Positions 43,709-55,956 of a stretch of DNA of 64,000 nt are shown piece by piece. The stretch is from the NCBI RefSeq assembly GCF_900100605.1, contig NZ_FNCN01000022.1:45098-109097 (forward strand), in the 5' to 3' direction. The first letter of the stretch is position 1, and every line of letters starts with the position of its first letter. Origin of the DNA: Sinosporangium album. Its GTDB lineage: Bacteria; Actinomycetota; Actinomycetes; Streptosporangiales; Streptosporangiaceae. Position numbers and translations under genes: made by a program. The notes under the pieces were generated by a model. The model worked only from the letters and a program-made list of their open reading frames with translations. It did no database searches and was not told the DNA's origin.

Positions 43709-44752
43709 TCAGCTCAGGAACGGGGAGATCGCGATCCAGCCCGGGTCGTCGCCGACATCCATCTGGGCGCGCCCTTCCGTCCACGTGCCGACGAGCTTCT
43801 TCAGGCGCGGAGGCACATCGGCGGCGGGATCGGCGTAGACGTGGATCAGGCGCCGCCCCGCCAGGCTCATGTGCACCACCACGACCGCCTCGTCCCTCTG
43901 CGCGTCGACCTCGGCGTTGAGCCGCTCCTCGAACCCGTTCAACGCCGACAGGGACGGCTCGGCCGGGAGCCCCTCCTCGGAGGCGTGCGTATAGGGCAGG
44001 GTGATCGCGATGTGCTGGTCGAACAGCGGATGGTCGACCTGCCGCAGCGGCATCCTGGCCACTGCGACGATCTTCGACCCGTCCTCCGTCCGCCCCTCCA
44101 GCAGACTCCACTGGCCGTCCTCGTAACCCGAGGCCAGATCATTGACCACGGCGGGCAGGTGCGCGGCGGCGACGGCGTCGATCGGCGGGAAGGCGGCGGT
44201 GGTGATCTCGCCGATCCAGCGGGCCACCTCGTCCTCGCCGAGCAGCGAGTCGAGCGCCAGCAGGGTGGCCTCCATCCTCTCGTCGTCGCCGATGTCCTCG
44301 AACACCGGATGGTAGGCCGCGACGTCCAGGCGGGGCCGGTCACGCGGCACGCGCAGCCCGAGCAGCATCTGGTCGAGCGCGAGCTCCCGGCCATCCGCGT
44401 CCAGCGTCAACTCGACCGCCCCGAGGATCGGCTGGCGCGACGGGTAGAACTCCCACGTGCCGTCGCCCTCGGGGGCCGATCTCGCCCACCGGTGGGCCGT
44501 GGAGCGCAGCTCGGGGTCGCCGGCGGCCGTCACCGTCAGCGAATGCCGGGCGAGCAGCCCCGAGGAGACCTCGACGGCCAGATCCGGGTGGATCGCGCTC
44601 ACGGCGGAGGCGATGACCTCGGTCGGTTTGTCGTTGTCGGCGGCGGAGGCGAGCGTGTCCAGCTCGGGGCGGGCCTCTTCCCACCAGGCCCAGAACCGTG
44701 TGATCGCCTGGTCGGTCACCGCCGAGGCGCTCTTCCGCGCGAAGGGTCGCAT
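43709..44752 (-). CDS. DUF695 domain-containing protein
   Basis: A 347-residue cytosolic protein of no known function. The C-terminal half fits DUF695 ('[34 protein letters not shown]', split here only by length, and '[18 protein letters not shown]'). Chosen start ATG 44752 ('[17 protein letters not shown]') gives a normal opening; the frame is open further upstream but would run into the mnmA promoter. It is divergent from mnmA with 58 bp between the starts. Confidence 0.75.
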   Translation of the reverse strand: MRPFARKSASAVTDQAITRFWAWWEEARPELDTLASAADNDKPTEVIASAVSAIHPDLAVEVSSGLLARHSLTVTAAGDPELRSTAHRWARSAPEGDGTWEFYPSRQPILGAVELTLDADGRELALDQMLLGLRVPRDRPRLDVAAYHPVFEDIGDDERMEATLLALDSLLGEDEVARWIGEITTAAFPPIDAVAAAHLPAVVNDLASGYEDGQWSLLEGRTEDGSKIVAVARMPLRQVDHPLFDQHIAITLPYTHASEEGLPAEPSLSALNGFEERLNAEVDAQRDEAVVVVHMSLAGRRLIHVYADPAADVPPRLKKLVGTWTEGRAQMDVGDDPGWIAISPFLS

Positions 44753-44810
44753 GGCCGAGAATTGTCCCAGCCCAAACGGGGGGACGCCAACGGGTACCCT
44801 CAATGGTGTT

Positions 44811-45884
44811 ATGGGTCTTCGTGTGCTTGCCGCCATGTCCGGCGGCGTCGATTCGGCCGTGGCCGCCGCTCGCATCGCCGAGGCGGGTCACGACGTCACG
44901 GGGGTGCACCTCGCGCTCTCCGCCAATCCCCAGTCCTATCGCACGGGTGCGCGCGGCTGCTGCACCATCGAGGACTCCCGCGACGCGCGCAGAGCCGCCG
45001 ACGTGATCGGCATCCCGTTCTACATCTGGGACATGGCCGAGCGCTTCCACCGCGACGTCGTGGAGGACTTCGTCAGCGAATACGCGGCGGGCCGCACGCC
45101 CAACCCGTGCCTGCGCTGCAACGAGAAGATCAAGTTCGAGGCGGTGCTCGACCGCGCCGTGGCCCTCGGCTTCGACGCCGTGGCCACCGGCCACCACGCC
45201 CGCCTGGCGGACGGTGTCCTGCGCCGCAGCGCCGACCCCGACAAGGACCAGTCGTACGTCCTCGGCGTGCTCACCCGCGACCAGCTCTCGCGTGCGATCT
45301 TCCCGCTCGGCGACTCCACCAAGGCGCAGGTCCGGCGTGAGGCCGCCGAGCGCGGCCTCACGGTGGCCGACAAGCCCGACAGCCACGACGTCTGCTTCAT
45401 CGCCGACGGCGATACCCGGGGCTTCCTCGCGGGGCGCCTCGGGGCCGACGAGGGGCCCATCGTCGACGCCCTGACCGGCGACGTCGTCGGCACCCACCAG
45501 GGGGCCTACGGGTTCACCGTCGGCCAGCGCAAGGGCCTGCACATCGACCGTCCCGCGCAGGACGGCAGGCCCCGCTACGTGCTGTCGATCGAGCCCGTCT
45601 CCAACACCGTGACCGTCGGTCCGAGGTCGGCCCTGGAGGTCCGCTCGATCAGCGCCGTCCGCCCCGTGTGGAACGGCCCCATCGGCGAGCCCCGCGAGCC
45701 TCTGGACTGCACGGTTCAGCTCCGCGCCCACGGCGAGGTCTACGGCTGCCGCGCCCAGGTGTCGGGGGACACCCTCCACATCGAGCTCGACGGCGCCGCC
45801 ACCGGCGTGGCCGCCGGCCAGGCCGCCGTGCTCTACGCCGGTGACGCGGTCATCGGGTCGGCGACCATCTCCGGCGCGGTGTGA
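44811..45884 (+). CDS. mnmA: tRNA 2-thiouridine(34) synthase MnmA
   Basis: A 357-residue PP-loop enzyme that thiolates U34 of Lys, Glu and Gln tRNAs. The PP-loop is '[13 protein letters not shown]' near the start. The catalytic Cys100 lies in '[14 protein letters not shown]' and the persulfide Cys195 in '[10 protein letters not shown]'. The C-terminal beta-barrel has '[13 protein letters not shown]'. Sulfur probably comes from the cysteine desulfurase encoded just upstream. It ends in a tandem-repeat array. Confidence 0.96.
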   Translation: MGLRVLAAMSGGVDSAVAAARIAEAGHDVTGVHLALSANPQSYRTGARGCCTIEDSRDARRAADVIGIPFYIWDMAERFHRDVVEDFVSEYAAGRTPNPCLRCNEKIKFEAVLDRAVALGFDAVATGHHARLADGVLRRSADPDKDQSYVLGVLTRDQLSRAIFPLGDSTKAQVRREAAERGLTVADKPDSHDVCFIADGDTRGFLAGRLGADEGPIVDALTGDVVGTHQGAYGFTVGQRKGLHIDRPAQDGRPRYVLSIEPVSNTVTVGPRSALEVRSISAVRPVWNGPIGEPREPLDCTVQLRAHGEVYGCRAQVSGDTLHIELDGAATGVAAGQAAVLYAGDAVIGSATISGAV

Positions 45885-46018
45885 CGCTCGGCGGGTGTGA
45901 TTCAGCGGGGTGTGACGCTCGGCGGGTGTGATTCGGCGGGGTGTGACGCTCGGCGGGTGTGACGCTCAGGGCAGCGTGACGCTCAGGGCAGCGTGACGCT
46001 CAGGGCAGCGTGACGCTC
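45878..46018. repeat. Compound tandem repeats between mnmA and the MBL gene
   Basis: A 31-bp unit occurs twice plus a partial third copy (45878-45908, 45909-45939, 45940 onward). A 17-bp unit GTGACGCTCAGGGCAGC then occurs three times (45959-45975, 45976-45992, 45993-46009) with a partial fourth. The last copies include the stop codon and final residues of the convergent MBL gene, so its 3' end has been multiplied. Confidence 0.8.
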
Positions 46019-46641
46019 TCCCCGACCGCCAGACGGCGCATGTCCGCCGACTGGCGGTCGGACTCCACCCTCAGCCAGTTGTCCACCAGGGCCAGGCCCA
46101 CGTCGTTCAACAGCCCGTCGTGCGTGGAGAACGCCCGTGCGGGCCGCACCTTCCGCAGGTAGTCCACCATCTCGGAGAGCTTCAGCCAGGGAGCGGAGGT
46201 CGGCACCATCAGCGTGGGCACCTCCACCTCGGGCACCGTGAACGCGTCCCCCGGGTAGAACACCTCCTCGTCGATCATGAAACCGACGTTCTGGATGATC
46301 TGCACATCGGGGTGGATCGGCGCGTGCCACTCACCGATCACCCGCACATCGAACCCGGCCGACGTGAACGTGTCGCCGTGCCGTACGACCGTGGGAGTCA
46401 CCCGCGTCTCGGCCAGCTGATCGGCCACGGCCTGACACGTCCAGACCTCAAGCCCCGGGTTCGCCGCGACCGCGGCCGACAGCAGCGCCGTGTCCAGGTG
46501 ATCGAAGTGCTCATGCGTGATCAGTACGGCGTCCGCCCCGTCGAGCGCCGATTCCCCGGAGATCGCCCCCGGATCGACGACGAGCGTCTTCCCCTCCTTG
46601 GAAAGGCGCAGGCAGGCATGTCCCAGCTTGGTGAGCTTCAT
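46000..46641 (-). CDS. Metallo-beta-lactamase fold hydrolase (UlaG-like)
   Basis: A 213-residue MBL-fold protein. Start ATG 46641 ('MKLTKLGHACLRL') gives the usual beginning of this small subgroup; a longer frame adds 15 unlikely residues. The metal-binding motif is 'THEHFDHLD', with further His ligands in 'GEWHAPIHP' and Asp in 'FYPGDAF'. A final His lies in 'FSTHDGLLND'. The substrate is unknown. Its last residues (SVTLP) and stop lie inside the 17-bp tandem repeat. Confidence 0.88.
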   Translation of the reverse strand: MKLTKLGHACLRLSKEGKTLVVDPGAISGESALDGADAVLITHEHFDHLDTALLSAAVAANPGLEVWTCQAVADQLAETRVTPTVVRHGDTFTSAGFDVRVIGEWHAPIHPDVQIIQNVGFMIDEEVFYPGDAFTVPEVEVPTLMVPTSAPWLKLSEMVDYLRKVRPARAFSTHDGLLNDVGLALVDNWLRVESDRQSADMRRLAVGESVTLP

Positions 46642-46832
46642 AGCTCTCACATTAGGTGCGAGGCTCCGGAGGGGCCCTTCCTGCACGGCCGAGGGCGGGG
46701 CGCGTCGCGGGATCGGCGGGGGAGGGCGGGTGCGGCCATGGCCTTCCTGGAGGAGCTCGGCTCAGAGGCGGGGCGGGGGAGGGCGGGTGCGGCGGCAATG
46801 GATCTTGCCGGGAGGGCCTAGGCTTTCGGGAC

Positions 46833-47849
46833 GTGAGTGACTTCCCGTGGGGCGAGGCCGCGGCTACAGGCGTCGGGTCGCATCCCGGCGACGACCACGT
46901 CGAGGCCGCCAAAGTGGTCTTCGGCGAGCTTCCGGCTCTGCCGTACGTCCCGGAGCTGCCCGGGCGCGGCGTCGGGGCGGACATGATCGGCAGGACGGCG
47001 TCCCTGCTGGTCGAGCTGCCGGTCGAGGTGTGGCCGTCGGGATGGAGATTCAGCGACAGGCCCGGCCGCGACCTGCGGCGGGCCCGCGAGCACCTTTCGC
47101 GCGACCTCGACACGCTCGAAGAGGTCGCCCAGGGCTACGAGGGGCCCCTCAAGATCCAGGTGTGCGGCCCGTGGACTCTCGCGGCCGCGGTCGAGATGCG
47201 GCACGGCGACAAGGCGCTGTCCGACCCCGGGGCGGTCCGCGACATCGCCGCCTCTCTGGCGGAGGGCGTCGCCGCGCACGTCGACAGGGTGAGGCGCGGT
47301 GTCCCCGGCGTCACCGACCTGGTGCTCCAGATCGACGAGCCGGGCCTGCCGGGCGTGCTCGCCGGCACCGTTCCCACCGCCTCCGGCTTCGGCCGTCTCG
47401 CCGCGGTCGAGCGGTCCGTGGCCGCCGACGTGCTGAGTGTCCTGCTCGGGCTGCCCGGAGTGTTCCCCGTCGTCCACTGCTGCGCCCCCCGCGTGCCGGT
47501 CGCCCTGCTGCGCAGGGCGGGGGCCCGCGCGGTGTCCCTCGACCTCTCGCTGCTCTCCCGACGTGAGGAGGAAGCCGTCGGTGAGGCCGTCGAGGCCGGG
47601 ACCGCCCTTCTTCTCGGCGTCGTCCCGGGCGCCGGCGCAGCCGCCCCGCTGCCCGACGTCGGCGTCGTCGCGAGGCCCGCGATCGACCTCTGGCATCGCC
47701 TGGGCTTCCCGTCCGCCACCCTGGCCCGCCAGGTGGTGCTCACCCCGACCTGCGGCCTCGCCGGCGCGAGCCCCGCCTACGCGAAGGCGGCTCTGGCCAA
47801 GTGCCGCGAGTCCGCCCGAGTGCTGCGTGAGGACCCCGGCGAGGACTGA
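46833..47849 (+). CDS. Cobalamin-independent methionine synthase-like protein (MetE C-terminal type)
   Basis: A 338-residue protein matching only the C-terminal, catalytic barrel of MetE. 'AATGVGSHPGDD' opens the barrel, 'LVLQIDEPGLPG' is the substrate-binding strand, and 'PVVHCCAP' plus 'VVLTPTCGLAG' carry the His/Cys zinc ligands. Such half-length homologues are encoded next to ligA in many actinomycetes. Whether they methylate homocysteine is uncertain, as the N-terminal folate domain is missing. GTG 46833 is the likely start, without a clear ribosome-binding site. Confidence 0.85.
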   Translation: MSDFPWGEAAATGVGSHPGDDHVEAAKVVFGELPALPYVPELPGRGVGADMIGRTASLLVELPVEVWPSGWRFSDRPGRDLRRAREHLSRDLDTLEEVAQGYEGPLKIQVCGPWTLAAAVEMRHGDKALSDPGAVRDIAASLAEGVAAHVDRVRRGVPGVTDLVLQIDEPGLPGVLAGTVPTASGFGRLAAVERSVAADVLSVLLGLPGVFPVVHCCAPRVPVALLRRAGARAVSLDLSLLSRREEEAVGEAVEAGTALLLGVVPGAGAAAPLPDVGVVARPAIDLWHRLGFPSATLARQVVLTPTCGLAGASPAYAKAALAKCRESARVLREDPGED

Positions 47850-50488
<2,639 letters not shown>

Positions 50489-50511
50489 AGGGGCCTGAGG
50501 GGGCCCGAGGG

Positions 50512-50943
50512 TCAGCGATCGTCGGTCCGGGCGGGGAGCCCCTCCTCGCTGCGGGTCTCCTCGATCAGCCGAGCGATCTTCTTGCGGCCCTCGGGTGACA
50601 GCTCGGCGGAGCGCAGCGCGATCTGCTGCGTCCCCGTGCGGAGAATCGCCCCGAGGAGGTCGAGCTGCGACTCGACCCGCGCCACCAGTGCGGCCTGCTC
50701 AGGGGTGTCGTCTTCAACGCTGAGATATTCCACCGGCACTCCGAAGAACCGGGCGATCCCCATGGCTTTGGCCAGCGACAGGGTCTTGCGCTCTCCGGTG
50801 CGCAGTTGCGACAGGTAGGCATCCGTGATCGGCGTGCCCCGTGCGCTGATCGCCTCCGCGGCTTCGCGCAGTGAATACGGCTCGCGGTCCTCTGGGTTAA
50901 CGACCACCCGGAAAAGGCGGGTGAGCCGTTCGGCCAGGGACAT
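50512..50943 (-). CDS. EspR-like XRE-family DNA-binding protein
   Basis: A 143-residue protein: 'ERLTRLFRVVVNPEDREPYSLREAAEAI' then a helix-turn-helix ('TPITDAYLSQLRTGERKTLSLAKAMGIARFFGVPVEYLS'), and a C-terminal helix pair that should mediate dimerisation ('QIALRSAELSPEGRKKIARLIEETR'). Length and layout match EspR, the mycobacterial nucleoid-associated regulator, and its many actinomycete homologues. It is convergent with ligA (23 bp between stops). Palindromic GTTAAC-type and AACTGCAGTT sequences lie in its upstream region. Confidence 0.8.
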   Translation of the reverse strand: MSLAERLTRLFRVVVNPEDREPYSLREAAEAISARGTPITDAYLSQLRTGERKTLSLAKAMGIARFFGVPVEYLSVEDDTPEQAALVARVESQLDLLGAILRTGTQQIALRSAELSPEGRKKIARLIEETRSEEGLPARTDDR

Positions 50944-51019
50944 TCGCTGTTACTCCGATCGGTTGCTAACTGCAGTTGACATCTGGAGATCCTAGTGGGA
51001 ATCATGCATGTTGTGAAAC

Positions 51020-51039
51020 GCGCTAACGATAGTTAACGC
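51020..51039. promoter_or_regulatory. Near-palindrome GCGCTAAC-GATA-GTTAACGC upstream of the EspR-like gene
   Basis: An 8+8 inverted repeat with one mismatch, about 80 bp before the EspR-like start. A second palindrome, AACTGCAGTT (50968-50977), lies closer to the gene. Together they could be autoregulatory sites. Confidence 0.35.
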
Positions 51040-51719
51040 TGAGGGGATCTGCCGGAGAAGTGCTTCTTGGACGATCTGAACTGTGCCTCGTCTCCGACCG
51101 CTCGCACACCGGTCGGCCGTTTCCCGCTGATGTGTTTCACCGCGATCGCAGGCAATGCGGTTCCCCGGCGCGTTCGCGTTGCCTCGTGGCGCCAAGGGCG
51201 GGAACCGCGCCCGCCCTTTTTCCTCCACAGAGCGCTCCGGCCGGTTGCGTGCCCTGCGAAAGCCGAAGTCGGCGACGACCTGAAAGACACCACAATTCAC
51301 CACTCACATGTCGTGGCGGGGGCCAACATGTGCAGCACGCAGGGTGGTGGATCGCCCGAGCGGGCCTGCGTCGTACGGCGAAGCCCGCGGCGACGGCCCT
51401 CCCGCCTCTCGCGGTGGGAGGGCTGCGGGGGAGGCGGTGGCGTGGAGCCGCTGTGACGCACAGGTGACGATTTCCTGTCGTAGGCGTCGATCAATACCGC
51501 CGTCGCCGGTAGCAGTGTGGCGGGATGTCAGTCCTGTGAAGAGCGGGGATACCGCTGGAGCCGACGTGGAAGGTGGTGGTCGGATAATCTGTCCGCCCGA
51601 AACTTCCGGAGCACGGGTGTTTATTCCCTTGCCCGGGACGCTAAGACTGCGCTTTCCTTGGATGCGGGAAGTTTGCCTAGATAACCGCGCTGTAGTGGTG
51701 CGGGTGCGCTCTAGTCGAG

Positions 51720-51745
51720 CATGGGCCGGGGGAATACGGCCCATG
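51720..51745. other. 9-bp hairpin CATGGGCCG / CGGCCCATG
   Basis: A perfect 9-bp stem with an 8-nt loop inside the gene-free region, followed by GAAAATTC. It may be a terminator or part of a structured RNA. Confidence 0.4.
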
Positions 51746-52928
51746 GAAAATTCGAGGCGATCGCCGGATGCGCGATATGTCCGGCCGAAGGCCGGGCGTT
51801 CGATGTCCGGTGTTGACACTGCTGAGAATGCCCGTCCGCAAGGGCGTTCTACGCGTGGGCTGAGTGGGCGGGATGCACGGGGAACACGGGGAACACGGGG
51901 AAACCAGGCAGGGCAAGGTGCTGACGTGCGCGTCGGAATCGCTGATGAATGATCGCGGGGAACGAACGGGGACCTACGCCCCGGGCCAGGCCGAGGCCGT
52001 ACCGGGACCCTGGAGGGCATGCTTCCGCAGGCCGCGGTGACAACGGGCCGCCGTGACAACGGATCGCGGTGACAGACATGGCTGCCCTACGGGGGAGTCC
52101 GGTCGGCTCCGCACGGGGACGGGGACTACACACTGACGACGATGGCCGACTTCGAAGACGGAGAACGTCGCGCGCGGTTCGCACGGCGGAGTCCGCATAG
52201 TGATCGTCTGACCGGCGGTCGCCGACTCGGATGACGGAATCGGATCACGACTCGCACTTGGGCTCGTGGCCCGGTGGCATCGAGGTTTCCCTCGGGCCGC
52301 CCGTTCCGAGGCCGAGTCGGCCGTCGGATCGGGGCACGCCGTGCCCGGGGTGACAGGACGGGTGTGTGGGACGCGCCGCCTTGTCGCCGCCGGGCGGCTC
52401 GCCACGGTGGGCGGGGTACGGCGGCGGCGAGAGGGTCGGTCGGGCGGCGTGCTCCCGAATGCGCTTAAGCGATCAAGGTTGAGTTAGTACGGCACCAAAA
52501 GACATGCGTATTTTGTCGGTCCCGTTTGCTTATGTAGTCCTTGCGCGAGTTTGGTGCGATGGTTCGGCATTTCCTTGGATTGGAGTGGGTTCGCTGTGGT
52601 ATGCGGTGGTTTCTTCCTCGCGACGAGTACCTTCTTCCCGATCAAGGAGCGCGTGGCCCGCTCCGCTGGAACGTCGCCGGGCCGCCGTCGAGCGCTTCTC
52701 GCCTTCGCGCCCAACGCGCGGCCGGGCCGCCGGGCGATCGCCGTACGGCGTCGCGCACCAGGGCCGCGCTTTCCCCGGCGGGACGTTCTCGCAGGTGGTG
52801 CGTGGAGGGCCATGGCGTGGCCGCCTCGGGGCGTGGATGGCCGGCGGTTCGCCGGGGTGCGCCGGTGAGGGGTTCGCCGTTCCGTGCACGGTCGACGCCG
52901 CCGCACGGCGCCGGCGCCGTGCGGCGGC

Positions 52929-52993
52929 GATGGGGTGCGGCGATGGGGTGCGGCGATGGGGTGCGGCGATGGGGTGCGGCGATGGGGTGCGGC
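52929..52993. repeat. 13-bp tandem repeat GATGGGGTGCGGC x5
   Basis: Five perfect, contiguous copies. Since 13 is not a multiple of 3, the array shifts frame at each unit, which argues against the region being coding. Confidence 0.9.
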
Positions 52994-53319
52994 GGCGACG
53001 GGGGTGCCGGCGTGGTTTATGAATAAAGGTCGGAAATGGCCGTGATGGGGGGTTTGGTGAGTGGTGCGTCGCGAGAAAAAAGTACGACTTACGAGAGTCA
53101 GCCCATCCGAGCGCCGTGCGCGGCATGATGGAGATGGGGGAAATCAACGAAGGAGTGGCCCGGAGAACGCGGGTTAGTTAGGGAGAAAGTCGGACTTATG
53201 GGGGCAAGGGCGACGATCGCCGGTTAAAGCGGGTAGTGACGGAACGTACCCAACCGGTTTCGCGAAGTGGTCCAAAGGTCGTACTCTCCCATAGTGAACT
53301 CCTGGGGGTTTCGTTACTC

Positions 53320-55437
53320 ATGACCGGCCCGAACGATACGCGCGACACAGGACCACGCATCGGCTCACCCCTGTGGACATACCTCTCAGCGGTCATCGCC
53401 GCCGGGTTCACCGCCCTGCTCGTGACCCTTCTCGGGCTCCGCCTCGGGGACCTCGCCGGCCTCGCCGAAGAGCCGCTGCTCTGGGTCCTCGCCGTACTCA
53501 TCGTGCTGGGAGAGCTGCGACCGGTCATGGTGTCGTCGTCGGCGGTGGTCGGGGGCACCTACCCGTCGACAATGTTCGCCTTCGCGGCCCTGCTGCACTA
53601 CGGCCCGACCATAGCCGTCCTCATCCAGGCGTTCGCGGTGGCCGTCAACGGCGCCGTGACGCGCAAGTCCTGGCACCGCGTGATGTTCAACATCGCGCAG
53701 ACCACGCTCGCCTGTACGGCTGCCGCCCTCGTCCTGTTCCTCTTCAGCATCCGCCCGGCTCCCACCGACCCGTGGGTGCCGAGCGGCACCGACCTCCCCG
53801 CCATCGCAGTGGCCGGGATCGCCTACTTCGCCATCCGCGCGACGCTGGTGTGCGCGGCCGTGGCCCTGCACGAGCGCCGCTCCATCCTGCGGGTGATCAA
53901 GGCCACGATCGGCCACCAGAGCCTCGTCTACGCGGGCCTGCTGGGGCTCGCCCCGCTGGTCGTCGTGGTCATGGTGCAGTCGGCCGCGCTGGTGCCGCTG
54001 TTCGTGGCCCCACTCGCGGCCGTCTACTTCACCGCGACCCTGTCGATGCGCCGCGACTACCAGGCGATGCACGACGGGTTGACCGGGCTGCCCAACCGGA
54101 AACTGCTCATGCTGCGCACCGAGGAGGCCCTGGCCGAGGTGCGCGACCGCGACCGCGTGGGGCTGTTCCTCCTCGATCTCGACCGCTTCAAGGAGGTCAA
54201 CGACACGCTGGGCCACCCGGTGGGCGACCGGCTCCTTCAGATCGTGGCGCACCGGTTGACGCACAGCGTGCGCCCCGGCGACGTGGTGGCCCGGCTCGGG
54301 GGCGACGAGTTCGCCGTTCTGCTGCCCTCGATCAGGGACATCGCCGCGGCCAGGGAGGTGGCCGCCCGGCTGCGGGTGGCACTCACTGAGCCGGTGCGCC
54401 TGGAGGGCATGACCTTCGACGTGGACGGCTCCGTGGGCATCGCGCTCTATCCGGACCACGCCCCCGACTTCGAACTGCTGCTCCAGCGGGCCGATGTCGC
54501 CATGTACCTCGCCAAGGAGGGCAGGACCGGTGTCGAGTCCTACGTCGCGGCCAAGGACCGCAACTCGCCCGACCGGCTCAACCTGCTCGGCGATCTCCGC
54601 CGGGCGGTGGACAACCGCGAGCTCGCACTCCACTACCAGCCCAAAATCGGCCTGACCGGCGACAAGGTGCGGGGAATGGACAAGGTGCGGGGAATGGAAG
54701 CGCTGCTGCGGTGGAACCACCCGGTGCGCGGGCAGATCTCGCCGTCCGAGTTCATCCCGCTCGCCGAGCAGTCCTATCTCATGCGGCAGTTGACCGAGTT
54801 CGTGATCGACGAGGCGCTTGAGCAGATCGCCCGCTGGTGGCATACCGGCCTCCGCGTGCAGGTCTCGGTCAATGTCTCCGCCCGCGACCTTCTCGACTCG
54901 GCGCTGTGCGACAAGCTGGAGGTCGGGCTGCGGGCCCACCGGCTCCCGCCCACGGCGATCCAGCTTGAGGTCACTGAGCGCATCCTCATGACCGACCAGG
55001 CCTATACCGCCGACACGATCAGAAGCCTCGCCATCATGGGCATCCCGCTGTCCCTCGACGACTTCGGAACGGGCTACTCCTCCCTCGTACGGCTGCAGCG
55101 CCTCCCGGTCGCCGAAGTCAAGATCGACGCCTCGTTCATCCGCCGCCTCCGGGACTCGCCCGACGACGAGAGGTTCGTCCGCTCGATCGTCGATCTCGTG
55201 CGGTCCCTCGGCCTCCGCTCGGTCGCCGAGGGCGTCGAATGCGACGTGACGGCGCGGCTGCTGGCCGACATGGGGTGCGACATGGGCCAGGGATGGTGGT
55301 TCGGTCAGGCCATGACGCCCGACGACGCCACCGACTGGCTCCGCGGGCACATGGGCGACCCGGCCGTGGGCTACGGCGTTCGCCACCCCACCCTCGTGCC
55401 CGGCCCCTCGCCCCACTTCGACACCCGCACCGCCTGA
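53320..55437 (+). CDS. Membrane-bound GGDEF/EAL c-di-GMP enzyme
   Basis: A 705-residue protein (from ATG 53320; GTG 53236 would add 28). Residues about 15-255 hold some seven to eight membrane helices. A GGDEF domain follows, with an intact active site 'RLGGDEFAVL' (327-331), then an EAL domain with an intact 'EALLRW' (460-462) and 'DDFGTGYSSL'. Both c-di-GMP synthesis and hydrolysis are therefore possible. A position between ligA and gatCAB is shared with the Streptomyces phosphodiesterase RmdB (SCO5495, from memory), suggesting orthology. An 18-bp in-frame tandem duplication (54661-54696) inserts six residues directly before the EAL motif. Confidence 0.9.
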   Translation: MTGPNDTRDTGPRIGSPLWTYLSAVIAAGFTALLVTLLGLRLGDLAGLAEEPLLWVLAVLIVLGELRPVMVSSSAVVGGTYPSTMFAFAALLHYGPTIAVLIQAFAVAVNGAVTRKSWHRVMFNIAQTTLACTAAALVLFLFSIRPAPTDPWVPSGTDLPAIAVAGIAYFAIRATLVCAAVALHERRSILRVIKATIGHQSLVYAGLLGLAPLVVVVMVQSAALVPLFVAPLAAVYFTATLSMRRDYQAMHDGLTGLPNRKLLMLRTEEALAEVRDRDRVGLFLLDLDRFKEVNDTLGHPVGDRLLQIVAHRLTHSVRPGDVVARLGGDEFAVLLPSIRDIAAAREVAARLRVALTEPVRLEGMTFDVDGSVGIALYPDHAPDFELLLQRADVAMYLAKEGRTGVESYVAAKDRNSPDRLNLLGDLRRAVDNRELALHYQPKIGLTGDKVRGMDKVRGMEALLRWNHPVRGQISPSEFIPLAEQSYLMRQLTEFVIDEALEQIARWWHTGLRVQVSVNVSARDLLDSALCDKLEVGLRAHRLPPTAIQLEVTERILMTDQAYTADTIRSLAIMGIPLSLDDFGTGYSSLVRLQRLPVAEVKIDASFIRRLRDSPDDERFVRSIVDLVRSLGLRSVAEGVECDVTARLLADMGCDMGQGWWFGQAMTPDDATDWLRGHMGDPAVGYGVRHPTLVPGPSPHFDTRTA

Positions 55438-55656
55438 CGGAACGCCCCTCTGCCCGACGGCCCCGCCTCCGCGGGGCCGTCGGCCACGCCGTCGGCGCGG
55501 ACGGCCCGGCCGCGCACCGGGGGCGCACCGGGGGCGCCGGGGGGCGCCGCCCCCGCGATCACGTGGCCTGTCTGCGTCGATCGGTTCGGCCGCGTCGGGT
55601 CGCCAGCCCTAGGATGACAGTGTCCAATTGCCATCCAGAAACGGGTTCAACGACTC

Positions 55657-55956
55657 ATGTCCGCCATAACCCGCGACGAGGTCGCGCACCTTGCCCGGTT
55701 GTCCCGGCTGGCGCTGTCCGACGACGAGCTCGACCACTACGCCACCCAGCTCGATGACATCATCGCGGCGGTGGCCCGGGTCGCCGAGGTCGCCGCACAG
55801 GACGTTCCGCCCTCTTCGCACGCGCTCCCGCTGGCCAACGTCTTCCGGGCGGACGAGGTCCGGTCGAGCCTGACGCCGCAGCAGGCCCTCTCCGGGGCCC
55901 CCGCCGTCGAGGACGACCGTTTCCGCGTCCCGCGCATCCTGGGGGAGGAAGCATGA
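55657..55956 (+). CDS. gatC: Asp-tRNA(Asn)/Glu-tRNA(Gln) amidotransferase subunit C
   Basis: A 99-residue small subunit that stabilises GatA in the GatCAB complex. The family pattern '[22 protein letters not shown]' and the C-terminal '[18 protein letters not shown]' are clear. A -10-like TAGGAT lies about 48 bp upstream. Its last codons overlap the gatA start by 4 bp (ATGA). Confidence 0.96.
   Translation: MSAITRDEVAHLARLSRLALSDDELDHYATQLDDIIAAVARVAEVAAQDVPPSSHALPLANVFRADEVRSSLTPQQALSGAPAVEDDRFRVPRILGEEA

Larger units (their letters stand above)
50944..53319. other. 2.4-kb stretch without a recognisable gene
   Basis: Several frames of 100-250 codons exist on both strands, but none has a good start site, actinomycete-like third-position GC or a known motif. 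Visible structures are the palindromes near 50970 and 51030, a 9-bp hairpin (51720-51745), a CACGGGGAA-type repeat (about 51877-51903) and a 13-bp x5 repeat (52929-52993). The segment 52485-52560 and 53030-53110 is less GC-rich. It may hold decayed genes, a non-coding RNA or a long 5' leader of the GGDEF/EAL gene. Confidence 0.5.

Noticed and set aside
51308..51952. A 214-codon frame in the gene-free region
   Set aside because: No ribosome-binding site, Arg/Gly/Ser-rich random-like sequence, no family resemblance; an equally long antisense frame exists.
53020..53319. c-di-GMP riboswitch before the GGDEF/EAL gene
   Set aside because: No GEMM-like conserved core or paired stems could be recognised in the leader.
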